A stretch of DNA of 64,000 nucleotides from Deinococcus depolymerans (GCF_039522025.1 NZ_BAAADB010000003.1:382200-446199); one strand, 5' to 3'. Shown: positions 1 to 13,521, counted from the stretch's first letter. Translations and numbers: made by a program. The notes: a model not told the origin generated them from the sequence alone.

Positions 1-189
1 CTCCGCGTCAAGCTGGGCTTCAACCGCGCCCCCGAACGGCAGACCGACATCGCCCCGCAGAGCGCCGCCAAGCCCACCAGCACCAGTGCCGCCGACTTCG
101 ACGCGAACTACTCGCCGACGCCCACGGCGTTCTGGAAGCCCCTGACCATGGCGGAAGTCCTCGCGATCGTCAAGCCCGTCATCAAGTAA
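1..189 (+). CDS. Ferritin-like domain protein, C-terminal part (cut by window start)
   Basis: Only the last 62 codons and the stop are present; the gene begins before the window. The tail is a close paralogue of the end of the next gene: both share an Ala-Lys-Pro-(T/S)-Ser-Thr-Ser linker, an FDA(N/D)(Y/F)SPTPT motif and the ending VLAIVKP(V/L)IK. It is therefore read as a tandem duplicate of the Tat-exported ferritin-like protein downstream, 28 bp away, probably in one operon. The ferritin fold itself is outside the window, so the assignment rests on paralogy. Confidence 0.8.
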   Translation, partial: LRVKLGFNRAPERQTDIAPQSAAKPTSTSAADFDANYSPTPTAFWKPLTMAEVLAIVKPVIK

Positions 190-217
190 AGCGGCCCCGC
201 ACGGAAAGGAGACCACC

Positions 218-937
218 ATGACCACACCCAACCGCCGTTCCTTCCTGAAATTCGCCGGTGCCAGCGCCGGAGCCCTGACCCTGGGCGGCCTGAGCCTGCC
301 CGCGCTGGCCGCCACCAGCGTCAGCACCAAGAGCGCCGCGCAGGACCTGACCATCCTGAACTACGCCCTGACCCTGGAGTACCTGGAAGCCGAGTTCTAC
401 ACCGCCTTCTCCAGCGGAGCGCTGGCCGGCAAGCTCACGGACGCCCGCGTCAAGTCCTACGCACGCCAGCTGGCAGCGCACGAGGTCGCGCACGTGGACG
501 CCCTCAAGCAGACCATCACCAGCCTCGGCGGGACCCCGGTCGCCAAACCCACCTTCGACTTCAGCCCCCTGATCGGGGACGGCAGCACCCAGAACGACCG
601 CTCGTTCCTGCAGCTCGCCGCCACCCTCGAACCGGTCGGCGTGCGCGCCTACCTGGGCCAGGCGGACAAACTCATGAACGGCGCGGTCCTGACGGCCGCC
701 GCCAGCATCCTGGCAGTCGAGGCCAACCACGCCAGCGGCATCCAGGAACTCCGGACGCAGATGGGCTTCAACACCAAACCCACCCGCCAGACCGGCCGCG
801 CCCCGCAGAGTGACGCGAAACCCAGCAGCACCAGCGTCGCGGACTTCGACGCGGACTTCTCGCCCACGCCCACGGACTTCTGGGTCCCGCTGAGCATGGA
901 CGAGGTCCTGGCGATCGTCAAACCGTTGATCAAGTAA
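218..937 (+). CDS. Tat-exported ferritin-like domain protein
   Basis: Predicted 239 aa. The N-terminus carries a twin-arginine signal (NRRSFLKF, residues 5-12), a hydrophobic stretch and an Ala-rich cleavage region near residue 32, so export through the Tat pathway is expected. The mature part looks like a four-helix ferritin-like bundle with metal-ligand-type motifs: EYLEAEFY near residue 53, HEVAH near 88, LEPVG near 137 and VEANH near 167. Such proteins are linked to iron handling or oxidative protection outside the cytoplasm, but no substrate is shown here. An AAAGGAG Shine-Dalgarno precedes the ATG. tatA lies 233 bp downstream, beyond a repeat. The stop TAA shares its last A with the left edge of that repeat. 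Confidence 0.88.
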   Translation: MTTPNRRSFLKFAGASAGALTLGGLSLPALAATSVSTKSAAQDLTILNYALTLEYLEAEFYTAFSSGALAGKLTDARVKSYARQLAAHEVAHVDALKQTITSLGGTPVAKPTFDFSPLIGDGSTQNDRSFLQLAATLEPVGVRAYLGQADKLMNGAVLTAAASILAVEANHASGIQELRTQMGFNTKPTRQTGRAPQSDAKPSSTSVADFDADFSPTPTDFWVPLSMDEVLAIVKPLIK

Positions 938-1071
938 TACGGATTCCGTTTGTTTCGCCGACAATCCGGAACTCCACCGGATTGCCGACTCCACGTCCGG
1001 AACCCGCCAAGCTCCCACTCGCTTCGCCCGGACCCAGCGGGCTTTGCAGCCCATTCAATCGGAGTCCGTAT
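937..1071 (-). repeat. F1 interspersed repeat, copy 1 (short form)
   Basis: Bounded by ATACGGATTCC and GGAGTCCGTAT. Orientation is minus, taking the end beginning ATACGGACTCC as left. It holds both internal hairpins: the right-arm CAATCCGG/CCGGATTG pair and the left-arm GGGCT/AGCCC pair. The first base is the last base of the preceding stop codon. Confidence 0.9.
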
Positions 1072-1169
1072 AAGGCCCGGTCAGGGCCAGCCTGACCCCC
1101 CCCGGGTGCAGAGGGGACGGGACGCCAGCGTCCCTCCCCCGGCCCCACCCCTGAACGAAGGAGAACCCC

Positions 1170-1430
1170 ATGCCCAACATCGGCGCCCCTGAACTGATTG
1201 TGATCCTGCTTGTCGCCCTGGTCGTCTTCGGACCGCGCAAACTCCCGGAACTCGGCAAGAGCCTCGGGCACGGCCTGCGCGAATTCCGGAAGAGCACCCA
1301 GGGCCTCAAGGACAGCATGAACATCGACGCGCCTGCCCCGCAGGTAACCCAGCCCGCACCGGTCGCGGTCGCGGCGGCCGTGCCCGCGTCGGCCGCCGTG
1401 CCGGCCACCAGCGTCACCCCGCAGGCCTGA
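1170..1430 (+). CDS. tatA: Sec-independent translocase component TatA
   Basis: Predicted 86 aa, within the usual TatA size. A short N-terminal transmembrane helix (about residues 7-21) is followed by the diagnostic [14 protein letters not shown] hinge and an amphipathic helix, then a low-complexity Ala/Pro/Val tail. TatA forms the pore-like part of the twin-arginine translocon with TatC, which is not in this window. AAGGAG lies 7 nt before the ATG. It lies next to ferritin-like genes that carry Tat signals, suggesting shared use, though tatA normally serves all Tat substrates. TatA versus TatE cannot be separated by sequence alone. Confidence 0.93.
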   Translation: MPNIGAPELIVILLVALVVFGPRKLPELGKSLGHGLREFRKSTQGLKDSMNIDAPAPQVTQPAPVAVAAAVPASAAVPATSVTPQA

Positions 1431-1508
1431 CGGAAGAACACCACGGCGCGAAGGGGGTATTTCAGACCAACCGCCTCCCGGCCCGCCTGATAGGCTGACC
1501 AGCAACCC

Positions 1509-2054
1509 ATGAGCCTGCCTTCCCTTCATCCAGACCTGCCCGACGAGGCCCTCATCCAGTCGATGGCCCAGGGCCGCGAGGACGCCCTGCAGGAACTGCA
1601 CCGCCGCTACGCACGGCTGCTGTACTCGCTGGGGCACCGCATGCTCCGTCAGACCGACGACGTGGAAAGCTGCGTGCAGGACGCCTTCATGAACGCCTGG
1701 CGGCACGCCGCCCGCTTCGACGCGCAGCGCGCCAGCGCCAAGACCTGGCTGGTCAGCATCGCCCACCACCGCTTCTTGCAGGAACTCCGCGACCGGCCCG
1801 ACACCAACCTGGAAATCGAGGACTGGGACGCCCCCACCACCGCCGCCGATCCCGCCGACCGCATTCTGGCCGAACGCGCCGTGCAGGGCCTCGAAGGGCC
1901 GCACCGGGAACTGGTCGAACTCGCGTACTACCGCGGCTACTCGCACAGCGAACTCGCGATCATCACGGGCCTTCCCGTCGGTACGGTAAAGTCTCGGTTG
2001 CGCTCGGCGATCGACCGGATGCGCACCCACCTGGGTGCCGGCGGCCCCGCTTGA
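1509..2054 (+). CDS. ECF-family RNA polymerase sigma factor
   Basis: Predicted 181 aa. Region 2 is visible at about residues 22-70, with DDVESCVQDAFMNAW matching region 2.2 and the following aromatic-rich segment matching 2.3/2.4. Region 4 is at about residues 120-170, with the helix-turn-helix SELAIITGLPVGTVKSRL. The anti-sigma factor is encoded 63 bp downstream, the usual arrangement for SigK/RskA-type pairs. It is expected to direct transcription of a stress or envelope regulon, but the signal is not evident. A possible -10 TAGGCT lies near 1491. Confidence 0.92.
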   Translation: MSLPSLHPDLPDEALIQSMAQGREDALQELHRRYARLLYSLGHRMLRQTDDVESCVQDAFMNAWRHAARFDAQRASAKTWLVSIAHHRFLQELRDRPDTNLEIEDWDAPTTAADPADRILAERAVQGLEGPHRELVELAYYRGYSHSELAIITGLPVGTVKSRLRSAIDRMRTHLGAGGPA

Positions 2055-2117
2055 CCGCCGCTGCACGCCAGCGCCCCTCCCGCTCCCCCCACCATGATCA
2101 AGGCAGGTGAATAACAC

Positions 2118-2861
2118 GTGACCATAAACCGAGACGACCTTCTGGCCCTGGCATTGGGCCTGTTGACCCCCGAGGAGGAGGCGCGTGTCCAGGCCGCCCT
2201 GAACGCCGATCCGGCCCTGCAGGCCGAGTACCGCGCGGACCTGGAAGCCCTGCACCGCCTGCCGGACGACCTGCCCGCCGCAGACGTGCCGGACGGGGCC
2301 GAGGAGAGGCTGCTGGCCCGCCTGCAGTCCGAGCGTCTGACCACCCACCCGCAGGCGGCCCCGCCCACGGCGAACGTGCCGCTGTTCCCCGCGGCCTCCG
2401 GGCCGGACACGACCGCGCCGGGACGCCCGGCGGCCCCGGTCACCGCCCGCTCCGCGTGGGGGAGCTGGCGCGGCGGCCTGCTGGGGCTGGTCGCGGCCAT
2501 CACGCTCGGGGTACTGCTGCTGCGTCCGGCGCCCCCCACCGACACCCTCAGCGAGTTCGCGCGGACCCCCGGCGCGGTCACGCAGGAACTGTCGACGGCC
2601 GGGCAGCCGCTCGGACAGCTGATCCGCCTCCCGGACGGCCGCGCCTACCTGCACCTGACGGCCGCCGCTCCCAGCGAGCGCGCCTACCAGCTCTGGCGTA
2701 TCCAGGGAGGGCAGCCTGTACCGGCCGGCATGTTCGACGGGCAGGGCATCCTGATTCCGGCCGCACAGACCGGCGCCGGGCAGACCATCGCGGTCAGCGT
2801 GGAACCCCCGGGCGGTAGCCCGCAACCGACCACACAGCCGATCCTGGTGCACTCCCTGTAG
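2118..2861 (+). CDS. RskA-type anti-sigma factor
   Basis: Predicted 247 aa with a GTG start. The N-terminal 70 residues are a helical cytoplasmic domain (ALGLLTPEEEARVQAAL) expected to hold the sigma factor. A single transmembrane segment follows at about residues 117-136. The exported C-terminal half has the RskA pattern, with AYQLWRIQGG and PAGMFDGQG motifs and a closing AVSVEPPGGSPQPT. Membrane release of the sigma factor by regulated proteolysis is known for the family; the trigger here is unknown. It is the immediate partner of the ECF gene upstream. No zinc-binding His-Cys-Cys motif is present. Confidence 0.87.
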   Translation: MTINRDDLLALALGLLTPEEEARVQAALNADPALQAEYRADLEALHRLPDDLPAADVPDGAEERLLARLQSERLTTHPQAAPPTANVPLFPAASGPDTTAPGRPAAPVTARSAWGSWRGGLLGLVAAITLGVLLLRPAPPTDTLSEFARTPGAVTQELSTAGQPLGQLIRLPDGRAYLHLTAAAPSERAYQLWRIQGGQPVPAGMFDGQGILIPAAQTGAGQTIAVSVEPPGGSPQPTTQPILVHSL

Positions 2862-2904
2862 AGCACTGGCCATGAATACTGCCTCTTCATGGCCGGACGG
2901 ACTG
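2862..2904 (+). repeat. F3 repeat module, copy A
   Basis: About 43 bp between the anti-sigma stop and F1. It begins GAGCACTGGCCATGAA and ends GGCCGGACGGACTG. The same module recurs, in reverse complement, at 16321-16370 and 37356-37405, each time near F1 and F2. Confidence 0.7.
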
Positions 2905-3040
2905 ATACGGACTCCGATTGAATGGGCTGCAAAGCCCGTTCAATCCGAGCGAAGCGAGTAGGAGAGAAGCGGGTTCCGGACGTGGAGCTGGCAATCCGGT
3001 GCAGTTCCGGATTGTCGGCGAAACAAACGGCAGTCCGTAT
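2905..3040 (+). repeat. F1 interspersed repeat, copy 2 (short form)
   Basis: Complete copy with ATACGGACTCC and CAGTCCGTAT ends, both internal hairpins and the short GAGCGAAGCGAGTAGGAG spacer. It lies between the F3 and F2 modules, as at 37.2-37.4 kb. Confidence 0.92.
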
Positions 3041-3114
3041 GGCACAGCGGCGAAGCAGCGAATGGAGGCATCGGAACAACAGACTTCCGATGCCTCCATT
3101 TCGGAGAACGGCTC
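3041..3114 (+). repeat. F2 repeat module, copy A, with perfect 16-bp hairpin
   Basis: Contains GGCACAGCGGCGAAGCAG, then AATGGAGGCATCGGAA (3061-3076) and its perfect complement at 3085-3100 with an 8-nt loop, then CGGAGAACGGCTC. A related hairpin lies at 16203-16277 and a hairpin-less remnant at 37163-37197. The hairpin could also act as a terminator. Confidence 0.75.
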
Positions 3115-3130
3115 CAGGCCGCTGCGTACC

Positions 3131-3172
3131 GCGGGGGCGGGTCCGGAGCAGGTTCTCCCGGCCCGCCCCCGC
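3131..3172. terminator. GC-rich stem-loop between convergent genes
   Basis: GCGGGGGCGGG at 3131-3141 pairs with CCCGCCCCCGC at 3162-3172. It sits downstream of both the anti-sigma gene (+) and herA (-). There is no clear T-run, so termination is inferred. At 3181-3221 a further inverted pair, CTCCGGTTGAG and CTCAACCGGAG, looks like an F1 left-end fragment. Confidence 0.45.
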
Positions 3173-3222
3173 CTCATGGAACTCCGGTTGAGCCGTCTTC
3201 GCAAACCACTCAACCGGAGTCC

Positions 3223-5057
<1,835 letters not shown>

Positions 5058-5061
<4 letters not shown>

Positions 5062-6080
5062 GCGACCCCCTGCAGGCCCGCGATGTGCGCCCGGATGCGG
5101 CGCGTCACGAGGTCCGCGCTGCCCATGCTGCGGCCCATCGCCTGTTCCAGCGCCGCCGTGGGAATCAGGTTCTGCGGCGCGCGCGGGTCCTTGTGCGCGT
5201 GACTGCCCAGCCGCCGCAGCAGCGTGCCGCTGAGGTTCGCGACCTGCCGGACGATGGGCGGCAGGAAACTGGGATCGTCCGGCGCGAACATCTCCAGGCG
5301 CATGACGCCCGCCATGGGATGCTGGTAGAACGCGGCCTCGCACAGCCGCACGTACCAGATCAGGCGCGTGAACTGCCCGTTGCTGTACGTCATGCGCATG
5401 ACCGGGGTGCGCTCGCCGGGTTTCAGTTCGCTCAGCAGCGAGGCCCGGTCGGCCGGCAGGTACATGGTCTCCATGGTCTTCACGCAGCCGACCACCGCGC
5501 CGTTCAGGTTCCGGCCGCGCAACGTGCCGTCCTGCACGGTCAGGGCACTCAGCCACTCGCGGTCATCCTGATCGTCCGCCGGGACCCTGGACGCCAGATC
5601 GTGCGAGAGGTTCTGCTCGGCGGCCAGCATGTGCTGTTGCAGGACGTTCAGGGCGGCCAGGGCGTCCGTGCCGGTCATGGGCACGGGCGTGTACTCCAGC
5701 TGCCCGGTATGCGGGTGGCGCGGTGAGAGGGTCATGGGGTCGATCCGCAGGTCCGGGGCGTGCGCCAGGATGCGGGCGGCCTTCACGGCCCGCAGTTCCG
5801 CCTGCCGGGTGCCGTGCGGGCACAGTTCGACGGCGCCCACCACGTACGCGCCGAAGCCGCCCAGGCCGCTCTGGCCGTGGTCGTCCTCGATGAACAGGCG
5901 GGATTCCATGCGGCGTTTGCCGTCCACGACGAACACCTGCCGCAGCCGTTCCGGGATGGGCCGTGCGGGAATGGCCGCCCAGCGCGGCGTTTCGACGTCT
6001 TGAATCTCACCGTTGAAGTCCTTAAGGGTCAGTTGCCCGCCCTCGATGTCCACGGGCCAGGGGTCCAGGCGAATACGCAT
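5058..6080 (-). CDS. nurA: NurA nuclease
   Basis: Predicted 340 aa, the partner of HerA. The NurA domain shows a conserved acidic patch, [27 protein letters not shown], at about residues 64-86, and a C-terminal [12 protein letters not shown] motif followed by a helical tail. The NurA-HerA complex degrades DNA ends 5'-to-3' with HerA supplying translocation. The start is supported by a -10 TAGAAT at 6088-6093 on the minus strand, 7 nt before the ATG, giving a leaderless message. It is first in a two-gene operon, and its TGA overlaps the herA GTG. Confidence 0.9.
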
Positions 6081-6152
6081 GCCCGCAATTCTACGCGCCG
6101 GACAGAATGTCTGACCGTTGCTCTGGTGCGCCGTGGCTCCGGTGACGCGAGA

Positions 6153-6184
6153 ACGCCGCCAGTCCTCACTCGGACGGGCGGCGC
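6153..6184 (-). terminator. Stem-loop downstream of the CRP/FNR gene
   Basis: An interrupted inverted repeat, ACGCCGCC-GTCC against GGAC-GGCGGCGCT, lies 20 bp past the stop of the regulator gene. It has no T-run. Confidence 0.4.
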
Positions 6185-6203
6185 TGGTGGGGTGATGCGG
6201 TGT

Positions 6204-6830
<627 letters not shown>

Positions 6831-6891
6831 GGCGACTCCTGTGTGCTCGGGGGAGGATGGAGGGTGGCTGGTCCTGCTCGTGTGACCGGAG

Positions 6892-6938
6892 TGTACAACC
6901 CTTGTACAACCCTGAAACGTTCATGGCTCACAGTGTGA
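6892..6938. promoter_or_regulatory. Candidate operator cluster upstream of the CRP/FNR gene
   Basis: TGTACAACCC occurs twice, at 6892-6901 and 6903-6912, an 11-bp period that puts both on the same helix face. The palindrome TCACA-G-TGTGA follows at 6928-6938. All lie 62-108 bp upstream of the regulator's ATG on the minus strand. Function is inferred only. Confidence 0.35.
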
Positions 6939-6977
6939 AATGTAAATCAATACAGATCGGAAAGTGCCGTCATTCTG

Positions 6978-7129
6978 ACCCCGCGCGGGTGGGTTGCCAA
7001 ACCCCTCCACTCCAAGTGAAGCGACCCAGAGAGCAGCGCCGCAGCGCGGGAGCCCAGAGGACTGCCAGGCATGAAGTCGGCAATCCGGCGTTTTTCCGGG
7101 CTGTCAACGGGACAGATGGCCGTCCGTAT
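6978..7129 (+). repeat. Degenerate F1 copy
   Basis: It keeps the plan of F1, with a GGGTTGCCAAACCC hairpin, GGCAATCCGGCG and CCGGGCTGTC arms, and a GGCCGTCCGTAT right end. Many positions have drifted and the left end is lost. With the next copy it accounts for most of the 500-bp gene-free stretch 6831-7329. Confidence 0.6.
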
Positions 7130-7174
7130 CGGGCACGGCTCGCCCCTTCCACCCCGCCCACCGCCGCGCCCCTC

Positions 7175-7330
7175 ATCCGGACTCCGATCGACTGGCTTAC
7201 AAAGCCGTTCCATCCGAGCGGATGCGACTCGGAGAGCTGCTCCGCACAGGAGGAGCAAACCGGGTTCCGGACGTGGAGCTGGCAATCCGGTGAACTTCCG
7301 GGTTGTCAGCGAAACAAACGGAATCCGTAT
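7175..7330 (+). repeat. F1 interspersed repeat, copy 3 (long form)
   Basis: Ends ATCCGGACTCC and GGAATCCGTAT. It has the long spacer GCGGATGCGACTCGGAGAGC and both hairpins. Its final T is the first base of the TCA that reads as the TGA stop of the minus-strand gene that follows. Confidence 0.9.
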
Positions 7331-8265
7331 CAGACCAGCAGGTCCAGCGCGTCCAGCACCACGCTCGCGTGCGCCTCGACCGTCAGCGCATGATCCCGGT
7401 TGTACCCCCCGGCCATCATGGTCACGACCGGCACCCCCGCCCCGCGCGCCCAGCCCAGCACCGCGCGGTTACGCTCGCGCACGCCGCCCAGCGTCAGCGC
7501 GAAGCGCCCGAACCGGTCCCCGGCCAGCACGTCCGCTCCCGCGAGGTACAGCAGCAGGTCCGGCCGGAACGCCTCCAGCGCCGGCAGCACCCGCTCCCGC
7601 AGCACAGACAGGTACTCGGCGTCCGTCACGCCGTCCCCCAGCCCGATGTCCAGCGAACTGACCTCCTTGCGAAACGGGTAGTTGCGCTCGCCATGCACGC
7701 TCAGCGTGAAAGCCCGCGCCTCGCCCGCCAGCAGCGCCGCCGTGCCGTTCCCCTGATGCACGTCCAGGTCCACGACCGCCACGCGCCGCGCCAGTCCGTC
7801 ATCCAGCGCGAGGCGGGTCAGGATCGCCGCGTCGTTCACCAGACAGAACCCCTCGGCGCGGTCCCGGAACGCGTGGTGCGTGCCGCCCGCCAGATTCGCG
7901 CCCCACCCGACCCGCCGCGCGTCGTGCAGCGCCGCCAGCGACCCCCCGGCCGCCCGCCGCGCCCGCTCGACCACGCCCGGCGACCACGGCAGCCCGAAGG
8001 CACGTTCCTCGTGCCGGTCCACCTCACCGCGCCGCCAGCGCCGCAGCCAGTGCGGGTCATGCACGCGCGCCGCGTCCGCCCAGCGCAGCGCCGGGGTGTC
8101 CAGCACCGGCAGCAGCGGGGACAGGCGACGCCGCACCCCCTCGTACTTGTAGTACGGGAAACGGTGCCCGTCCGGCAGCGGGAACCCGTAATCCGCCGGC
8201 GAGTACGCACGGAACGCGTGCCGGAATGCCGGCTCTGCCGGGAGAAGTTCTGCGGCCTCACTCAC
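7330..8265 (-). CDS. Histone deacetylase family (acetoin utilisation-type) hydrolase
   Basis: Predicted 311 aa from the GTG at 8265. This start is favoured over an upstream one because a -10-like CAGACT lies 7 nt before it and family similarity starts there. Zinc-hydrolase motifs of the arginase/deacetylase fold are clear: [18 protein letters not shown] with the paired histidines, [15 protein letters not shown] with metal-binding Asp/His, and a C-terminal MMAGGYNR. Bacterial members remove acetyl groups from lysine or small amides such as polyamines; the substrate cannot be told here. The C-terminus ends exactly at the F1 edge. Confidence 0.9.
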   Translation of the reverse strand: MSEAAELLPAEPAFRHAFRAYSPADYGFPLPDGHRFPYYKYEGVRRRLSPLLPVLDTPALRWADAARVHDPHWLRRWRRGEVDRHEERAFGLPWSPGVVERARRAAGGSLAALHDARRVGWGANLAGGTHHAFRDRAEGFCLVNDAAILTRLALDDGLARRVAVVDLDVHQGNGTAALLAGEARAFTLSVHGERNYPFRKEVSSLDIGLGDGVTDAEYLSVLRERVLPALEAFRPDLLLYLAGADVLAGDRFGRFALTLGGVRERNRAVLGWARGAGVPVVTMMAGGYNRDHALTVEAHASVVLDALDLLV

Positions 8266-8344
8266 GCCCCGCAGTCTGCCGCAGCCCGCCCCGCCGCACG
8301 GCAAGCGAAGCCACAGCCCACGCCCCGCCTGTCGCTGGCCCTTC

Positions 8345-8502
8345 ATACGGACTGCCGTTTGTTTCGCCGACCATCCGGAAGTTCACCGGATTGCCAGCTC
8401 CACGTCCGGAGAGGCGTTTTTCTCCTGCTCTGCGGAGCAGCTCTCCGAGTCGCATCCGCTCGGATGGAACGGCTTTGTAAGCCAGTCGATCGGAGTCCGT
8501 AT
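8345..8502 (-). repeat. F1 interspersed repeat, copy 4 (long form)
   Basis: Begins ATACGGACTGCCGTTTG and ends CGGAGTCCGTAT, in minus orientation with the long spacer. The terminal T is shared with the TGA stop of the minus-strand gene at 8502. Confidence 0.92.
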
Positions 8503-8702
8503 CAGTCCTGCCCGCGCAGGCCGCGCAGTACCCGGAAGCCCAGCGCGTCCACCACGATCAGCGTCACCAGCGAGCCCAGTCCCGCCAGCCACTCGCCTCG
8601 CCCGAGTTGCAGGATCACGCTCATCAGGCCGCCCAGGTTGATGCTGAGCAGCATCAGCACGACCAGACCGATCAGCACGCCTGCCCCCCCGCACACTTCC
8701 AC
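8502..8702 (-). CDS. Small hydrophobic membrane protein
   Basis: Predicted 66 aa with two likely transmembrane helices (about residues 9-31 and 38-56) and a basic C-terminus ending RVLRGLRGQD, suggesting a cytoplasmic tail. Not recognised as a named family. It is bounded by F1 at its stop and faces the divergent lipoprotein gene 44 bp away. A GTG at codon 9 is an alternative start. Coding status rests on hydrophobic pattern and position only. Confidence 0.6.
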   Translation of the reverse strand: MEVCGGAGVLIGLVVLMLLSINLGGLMSVILQLGRGEWLAGLGSLVTLIVVDALGFRVLRGLRGQD

Positions 8703-8746
8703 CCGTTCACGGACCGCAGTGTACCCGCGTCCCTCACACTGGAGGG

Positions 8747-9421
8747 GTGACCCTGCGCCCCCCCACCCGTCTCGCCGCGCTGCCCCTCATCTGCGCGCTG
8801 CCCGTCCTGCTGTCCGGGTGCCTGCCCGCGCCGGTCGGCCCGGACCTGGGCCGCCTCGCGGCCGTTCCGGACGCCGCGTGGCAACCCGCCGACCTGACCG
8901 ACCGCTCGCTCCTGCCGCAGTCGCGGGTGCTGCCGCTGCCCGAGGCGATCCGCCGCGCCCCGGTCGGCAGCGTGATCGTCGCCTGTCAGCACACCGGAGC
9001 CGTCTGGGGCGCCTGCACGCACCTGACCCGCAAGGTCAGCGCCGACAACCTCAGCGAGGAGACCGGCGTGGTCGGCACCGGCGCGCGCCTGCGCCCGGTC
9101 TCCAGCCTGCTCGAACGTGACCTGATCCTGGTCATCGACGCGGGTGTCCGGGAGACGCACCTGCGCGCACTGAACGCCGAGATCCGCCGCCTGAGCGGCG
9201 CGCCGTACCAGCTGAACGGGCAGCTGAACGCCTTCGACTGCGCCACCTACCAGAACGCCCTGCAACGCGCCGCCGGCCTGCCGGACGCCGTGCCCTTCGA
9301 CCCGCGCTGGCGGTCCTTCCTGCCGCTCGGGGCGCTGCACGTGCCCGGCCACCGCCTGCTGTGGGCGGGGATCAGTGACCGCGTCACGCTCACGTCCCCC
9401 GGCCCCGCCCCGGCCCGCTGA
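8747..9421 (+). CDS. Putative lipoprotein, permuted papain-like (YiiX/YebB-type) hydrolase
   Basis: Predicted 224 aa with a GTG start. A lipoprotein signal with lipobox LLSGC ends at about Cys25. The mature part resembles circularly permuted NlpC/P60-like enzymes: GSVIVACQ, then WGACTHLTRKV with the usual His about 85 residues in, and later a NAFDCATYQNAL segment whose Cys would be the nucleophile. That order (His first, Cys later) marks the permuted YaeF/YiiX group, thought to hydrolyse amide or ester bonds in peptides or lipids. The similarity is by motif only. Its stop TGA shares its final A with the following F1 copy. Confidence 0.6.
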   Translation: MTLRPPTRLAALPLICALPVLLSGCLPAPVGPDLGRLAAVPDAAWQPADLTDRSLLPQSRVLPLPEAIRRAPVGSVIVACQHTGAVWGACTHLTRKVSADNLSEETGVVGTGARLRPVSSLLERDLILVIDAGVRETHLRALNAEIRRLSGAPYQLNGQLNAFDCATYQNALQRAAGLPDAVPFDPRWRSFLPLGALHVPGHRLLWAGISDRVTLTSPGPAPAR

Positions 9422-9579
9422 TACGGACTGCCGTTTGGTTCGCCGACCATCCGGAAGTTCACCGGATTGCCAGCTCCACGTCCGGAGGGGCGTTTTTCTC
9501 CTGCTCTGCGGCGCAGCTCTCCGAGTCGCATCCGCTCGGACCCAGCGGGCTTTGCAGCCCATTCAACCGGAGTCCCTAT
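9421..9579 (-). repeat. F1 interspersed repeat, copy 5 (long form)
   Basis: Begins ATACGGACTGCCGTTTGG and ends CGGAGTCCCTAT, in minus orientation. It is near-identical to copy 4, 900 bp away, over most of its length. Confidence 0.9.
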
Positions 9580-9642
9580 GAACGGCGCCCGGACTGGACA
9601 CCGTGCGGCGGGCGGGGACGCGGGCGTGTTAGCGTCGGGGGC

Positions 9643-10950
<1,308 letters not shown>

Positions 10951-11048
10951 CGCCCGCCCACGTTGTCCGGCGCGCAGGGAGATGGGGGAGAGGCCCCCTT
11001 CCTGCGCGCGTTCCCATTCCGGCGCGGCGCATCCCGTATCCTGCGGGC

Positions 11049-11417
11049 ATGGGTTTCATTCTTCGGTTGCTGGTGAACGCACTGGCCCTGTACCTGCTGG
11101 CCCGCGTGTACGGCGGCGTGAGCTTCGAGCCGGGCGCGGACATCGTGAGCATCCTGATCGCGGCCGTGGTCATGGGCATCGTGAACGCCCTGATCCGCCC
11201 GGTGCTGCTGCTGCTGTCGCTGCCCGTGAACATCCTGACGCTGGGCCTGTTCACCCTGGTCGTGAACGGCGTGGTGCTGTACCTCGTGGCGGCCGCCACC
11301 GCCCTGAACGTCGCGGGGTTCGGCGCGGCGATCATCGGGGCGATCATCCTGGCCGTGATCTCCTGGGTGCTGGACGCCGCAGCGGGCGCCCTGAAACTGG
11401 ACGGTGGCCGGAATTAA
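11049..11417 (+). CDS. Phage-holin-family-4-like four-helix membrane protein
   Basis: Predicted 122 aa with four predicted transmembrane helices (roughly 3-22, 28-48, 55-78, 88-112) and the NALIRPVLLLLSLPVNILTLG core typical of this holin-like family of unknown function. A -10-like TATCCT at 11037-11042 sits 6 nt before the ATG, pointing to a leaderless transcript and fixing the start. It overlaps or nearly abuts panC. A role in lysis is not implied. Confidence 0.85.
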   Translation: MGFILRLLVNALALYLLARVYGGVSFEPGADIVSILIAAVVMGIVNALIRPVLLLLSLPVNILTLGLFTLVVNGVVLYLVAAATALNVAGFGAAIIGAIILAVISWVLDAAAGALKLDGGRN

Positions 11418-11421
11418 CGCC

Positions 11422-12359
11422 GTGACCCTCCCACCCGAGACGGATGCCGACCAGCAACCCGCACCCGCCACACCGACCCTGATCACGGACCCCGCCGACC
11501 TGCGCGCCGCGCTGCGCGGGCAGACGGTGGCCTTCGTGCCCACCATGGGCGCCCTGCACGAGGGGCACGCCGCCCTGATCCGCGCGGCGCGGGCGGCCGT
11601 GCCCGGCGGGCGCGTGGTCGTCAGTGTGTTCGTGAACCCCCTGCAATTCGGGCCGAACGAGGACCTCAGCCGCTACCCCCGCGACCTGGACGGCGACCGG
11701 CGCGTGGCAGGCGAGGCGGGCGCGGACCTGCTGTTCCACCCGGACGTGCCCACCATGTACCCGGACGGCTTCAGCACCAGCGTCAGCGTGTCCGGCGTCA
11801 GCGAACCGCTCGACGGCGCGGCGCGGCCCGGTCACTTCACGGGCGTGGCGACCGTCGTGCTGAAACTCCTGAACCTCGTGCGCCCGGACGTGGCGCTGTT
11901 CGGCGAGAAGGACTGGCAGCAGCTGGCCGTCGTGCGCCGCATGGTCCGCGACCTGAACCTGAACGTGGACGTGCGCGGCGTTCCCACCGTCCGCGAGGCC
12001 AGCGGGCTGGCACTCAGCAGCCGCAACGCCTACCTGTCGGCCGACCAGCGCGCCCGGGCGGCCGTGCTGTCGCGGGCGCTGCGGGCCGTGCAGGCCGCGT
12101 ACGCGGGCGGGGAACGCCGCAGCGCCGCGCTGCGGCAGGCCGGGCTGGACGTCCTGAACACCGACCCGGACCTGAGCCTGGATTACCTGAGTGTCGTGGG
12201 CCGTGACATGCATGAAAGGGAAATCGTGGACAATGATCCCATGAACCGCGTCCTCGTGGCCGCCCGCCTGTCCGGGGTGCGGCTGATCGACAACATGCCC
12301 CTCGCCCCCCACGCTGCGGCAGGCCAGTCCACGGTGAGCCAGTCCACGGTGAGCCCCGA

Positions 12360-12363
<4 letters not shown>
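11422..12363 (+). CDS. panC: Pantothenate synthetase
   Basis: Joins pantoate and beta-alanine with ATP in coenzyme A synthesis. Visible motifs are VAFVPTMGALHEGH (ATP site with HIGH-like His), VSVFVNPLQFGPNED, FGEKDWQQLAVVRRMVRDL and SSRNAYLS (KMSKS-like). Start choice: GTG at 11422 leaves a 4-bp gap after the upstream stop, while a GTG at 11404 would overlap it by 14 bp; either is possible, and an extended N-terminus before residue 20 is poorly conserved. About 313 aa. Near the C-terminus there is a short repeat, two QSTVS units. Its TGA overlaps the pilT GTG (GTGA). Confidence 0.95.
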
Positions 12364-13436
<1,073 letters not shown>

Positions 13437-13521
13437 ACCGGCCCGCTCTGGCGCCACGCCCGGAACGCCCCAGCCGGACCTGCCCTTGAGGACGCTGTCT
13501 GGACGCCCGTCCCGCCGCGCG

